From positions 1 to 15,432 of the forward strand of contig DATKKS010000106.1 in the NCBI GenBank assembly GCA_035542815.1: 15,432 bases of DNA. The letters run 5' to 3'. The position numbers and the translations under genes are program-made. Below the pieces are notes generated by a model. The model saw only the letters and a list, made by a program, of their open reading frames with translations, did no database searches and had not been told where the DNA came from. Origin of the DNA: JACRLI01 sp035542815. GTDB taxonomy: Bacteria > Eisenbacteria > RBG-16-71-46 > JACRLI01. Positions 14,350 to 15,432 of this stretch are shown one piece after another; the first letter of the stretch is position 1, and each line of letters starts with the position of its first letter.

Positions 14350-14975
14350 AGATCGTCGTTCTGTTCCATAGTCTCTACGGGCACGTCTACCAGATGGCTG
14401 AGGCGGTGGCCGAGGGTGCGCGGCAGGAGCCCGGCGCGGACGTGCGGCTGCTGCGGGTGCCCGAGATCCTGCCCGACGCGGTGCTCGAGAAGATGCACGC
14501 GCTGGAGGCGCGCCGGATGTTCGAGCACATCCCCGTGGCCACGCCGGCCGACCTCGAGGGGGCGGACGCGGTGATCTTCGGCACCGGCACGCGCTTCGGC
14601 AACGCCACCGCCTCGATGCGCGCGTTCATTGATCAGCTCGGCGCGATGTGGGCCCGGGACTCCCTGGTGGGCGTGGTGGGCAGCGTGTTCACCTCCTCCG
14701 GCACGCAGCACGGCGGCCAGGAGTCCACGCTGCTGACCATGCACGTCAGCCTGCTCCACCTCGGGATGGTGGTGGTGGGCCTGCCCTACTCGGAGGCGCG
14801 CCAGAAGACCATGGATGCCATCGAGGGTGGCTCGCCCTACGGCGCGTCCACCATCACCGGCGGCGACGGCAGCCGCCGCCCCAGCGAGAACGAGCTGGCC
14901 ATGGCCCGCTCCCAGGGCCGCCTGGTGGCCCAGGTGGCCGGGGGATTGACGCACCGGCAAGCGCTGGCCTCGTGA
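14346..14975 (+). CDS. wrbA: NAD(P)H:quinone oxidoreductase WrbA
   Basis: FMN-dependent flavodoxin-fold enzyme that reduces quinones by two electrons, avoiding semiquinone radicals; cytosolic tetramer in known members. The 209 residues carry the FMN phosphate loop SLYGHVYQMAEAV (9-21), GTGTRFGN (79-86; usually GTPTRFGN), SVFTSSGTQHGGQES (113-127), GLPYS (145-149) and the signature GGSPYGASTITGGDGSRRPSENE (around 161-183; only key residues listed). Length is typical of the type IV quinone reductases. ATG 14346 is inside the ATGA overlap with the MarR stop, with GAGAGGA about 5 bases before it, indicating one transcript with the regulator. This supports a quinone or oxidative stress response role, inferred from context. 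Confidence 0.95.
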   Translation: MKIVVLFHSLYGHVYQMAEAVAEGARQEPGADVRLLRVPEILPDAVLEKMHALEARRMFEHIPVATPADLEGADAVIFGTGTRFGNATASMRAFIDQLGAMWARDSLVGVVGSVFTSSGTQHGGQESTLLTMHVSLLHLGMVVVGLPYSEARQKTMDAIEGGSPYGASTITGGDGSRRPSENELAMARSQGRLVAQVAGGLTHRQALAS

Positions 14976-15014
14976 GGCCGGCCGCCGGACTCGAACCCTG
15001 AACCGTCGCACCGC

Positions 15015-15078
15015 GCCCCGCAGCGCCGGCCACGGCCGGCGTGCGGGGCCCGGAGTCCGGGACGGGCCGCGCCCGTCC
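15015..15078. terminator. Hairpin cluster between wrbA and the YceI gene
   Basis: GCCCCGCA (15015-15022), a bulged G, then CGCCGGCC (15024-15031) pair with GGCCGGCG (15034-15041) and TGCGGGGC (15042-15049), giving about 16 bp of stem (tip partly open). A second stem GGACGGGC-CGC-GCCCGTCC follows at 15060-15078. No T-run follows either. They probably end or protect the wrbA transcript. The rest of 14976-15118 shows no clear promoter. Confidence 0.5.
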
Positions 15079-15118
15079 GCGAGTCGAACCGCTCACCCGA
15101 AAGGCAGGGACCATCCCC

Positions 15119-15432
15119 ATGAACCGGATTGGCCGTTGGACCTCTCCGCTGGCTCTTTCCCTGGCCGCGCTCGCGGCGTGCGCCGCGGCCCAGGCCGCGC
15201 CCGTCGAGTACCGCATCGACCCCGCCCACTCGGAGGTGGGCTTCGCCATCCGCCACATGTTCAGCAAGGTGAACGGCCACTTCGGCAAGTTCTCCGGCAT
15301 TTTCACCTACGACGCGGAGAACCCGGCGGCCTCCTCGGGCAAGCTGGAGATCGACCCGGCCAGCATCACCACCGCGGTGGAGCGGCGCGACAACCACCTG
15401 CGCAGCCCCGACTTCTTCGACGTCGCGAAGTA
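15119..15432 (+). CDS. YceI-family exported protein, 5' part
   Basis: Start of a periplasmic YceI-family protein, a lipocalin-like barrel that binds an isoprenoid chain in characterised members. The visible 104 residues include a signal peptide (MNRIGRW, then a hydrophobic Ala/Leu run, cleavage likely after AQA) followed by the family hallmark YRIDPAHSEVGFAIRHM, FGKFSG and a RDNHLRSPDFFD-type segment. The window edge cuts the gene; the usual length is about 190-200 residues. ATG 15119 has AGGGA eight bases upstream. It follows wrbA on the same strand but is separated by a hairpin-rich gap of 143 bases, so it may be transcribed separately. Confidence 0.92.
   Translation, partial: MNRIGRWTSPLALSLAALAACAAAQAAPVEYRIDPAHSEVGFAIRHMFSKVNGHFGKFSGIFTYDAENPAASSGKLEIDPASITTAVERRDNHLRSPDFFDVAK

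Noticed and set aside
1..15432. CRISPR array, tRNA, rRNA or transposase
   Set aside because: No regularly spaced repeats, cloverleaf-like sequences, rRNA stretches or transposase motifs were seen on either strand.

Overview
The window is very GC-rich (roughly 70% or more by eye, with strong G/C third positions), has no insertion sequence, rRNA, tRNA or CRISPR, and is almost fully coding. Outer-membrane beta-barrel proteins of the YjbH type, Shine-Dalgarno sites close to GGAGG and ATGA/GTGA stop-start overlaps point to a Gram-negative-type bacterium with an outer membrane. The mix of a fused alpha-beta 2-oxoacid dehydrogenase E1, TMTC-like membrane proteins with TPRs and a cN-II nucleotidase would suit a high-GC lineage such as Eisenbacteria, Gemmatimonadota, Myxococcota or relatives. 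This placement is an inference, not a demonstration.

Left arm (1-3412, + strand): the 3' part of a fused E1 alpha/beta 2-oxoacid dehydrogenase, then GTP cyclohydrolase II (ribA), then a small FAD/NAD(P)-binding reductase with its own candidate promoter and a hairpin at the predicted transcript start. A bidirectional terminator (3418-3445) closes this arm against the converging operon.

Centre (12702 down to 3477, - strand): seven genes that look like one operon. In order of transcription they are a eukaryotic-type cytosolic purine 5'-nucleotidase (cN-II, HAD fold), two tandemly duplicated TMTC-like membrane proteins (GT-C fold plus TPRs), the C-terminal half of a YjbH-like outer-membrane protein, the N-terminal half of YjbH as a separate gene in reversed order, a small cysteine-rich exported protein with two CX3C motifs, and an NDP-sugar epimerase/dehydratase. 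The first five genes overlap by 4 or 14 bases, so translation is probably coupled. The content suggests an envelope glycosylation or exopolysaccharide function: the epimerase supplies a sugar nucleotide, the TMTC-like proteins transfer a lipid-linked sugar outside the inner membrane, and the YjbH halves act at the outer membrane. The role of the nucleotidase is unclear. This operon is the most unusual part of the window.

Right arm (12718-15432, + strand): a squalene/phytoene synthase-like enzyme starts only 15 bases from the divergent nucleotidase start. It is followed by a MarR-type regulator with a 16-base inverted repeat over its start codon, a WrbA quinone reductase coupled to the regulator by ATGA, a hairpin-rich intergenic stretch, and the 5' end of an exported YceI-family protein cut by the window edge. 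MarR plus WrbA looks like a small redox or quinone stress unit.
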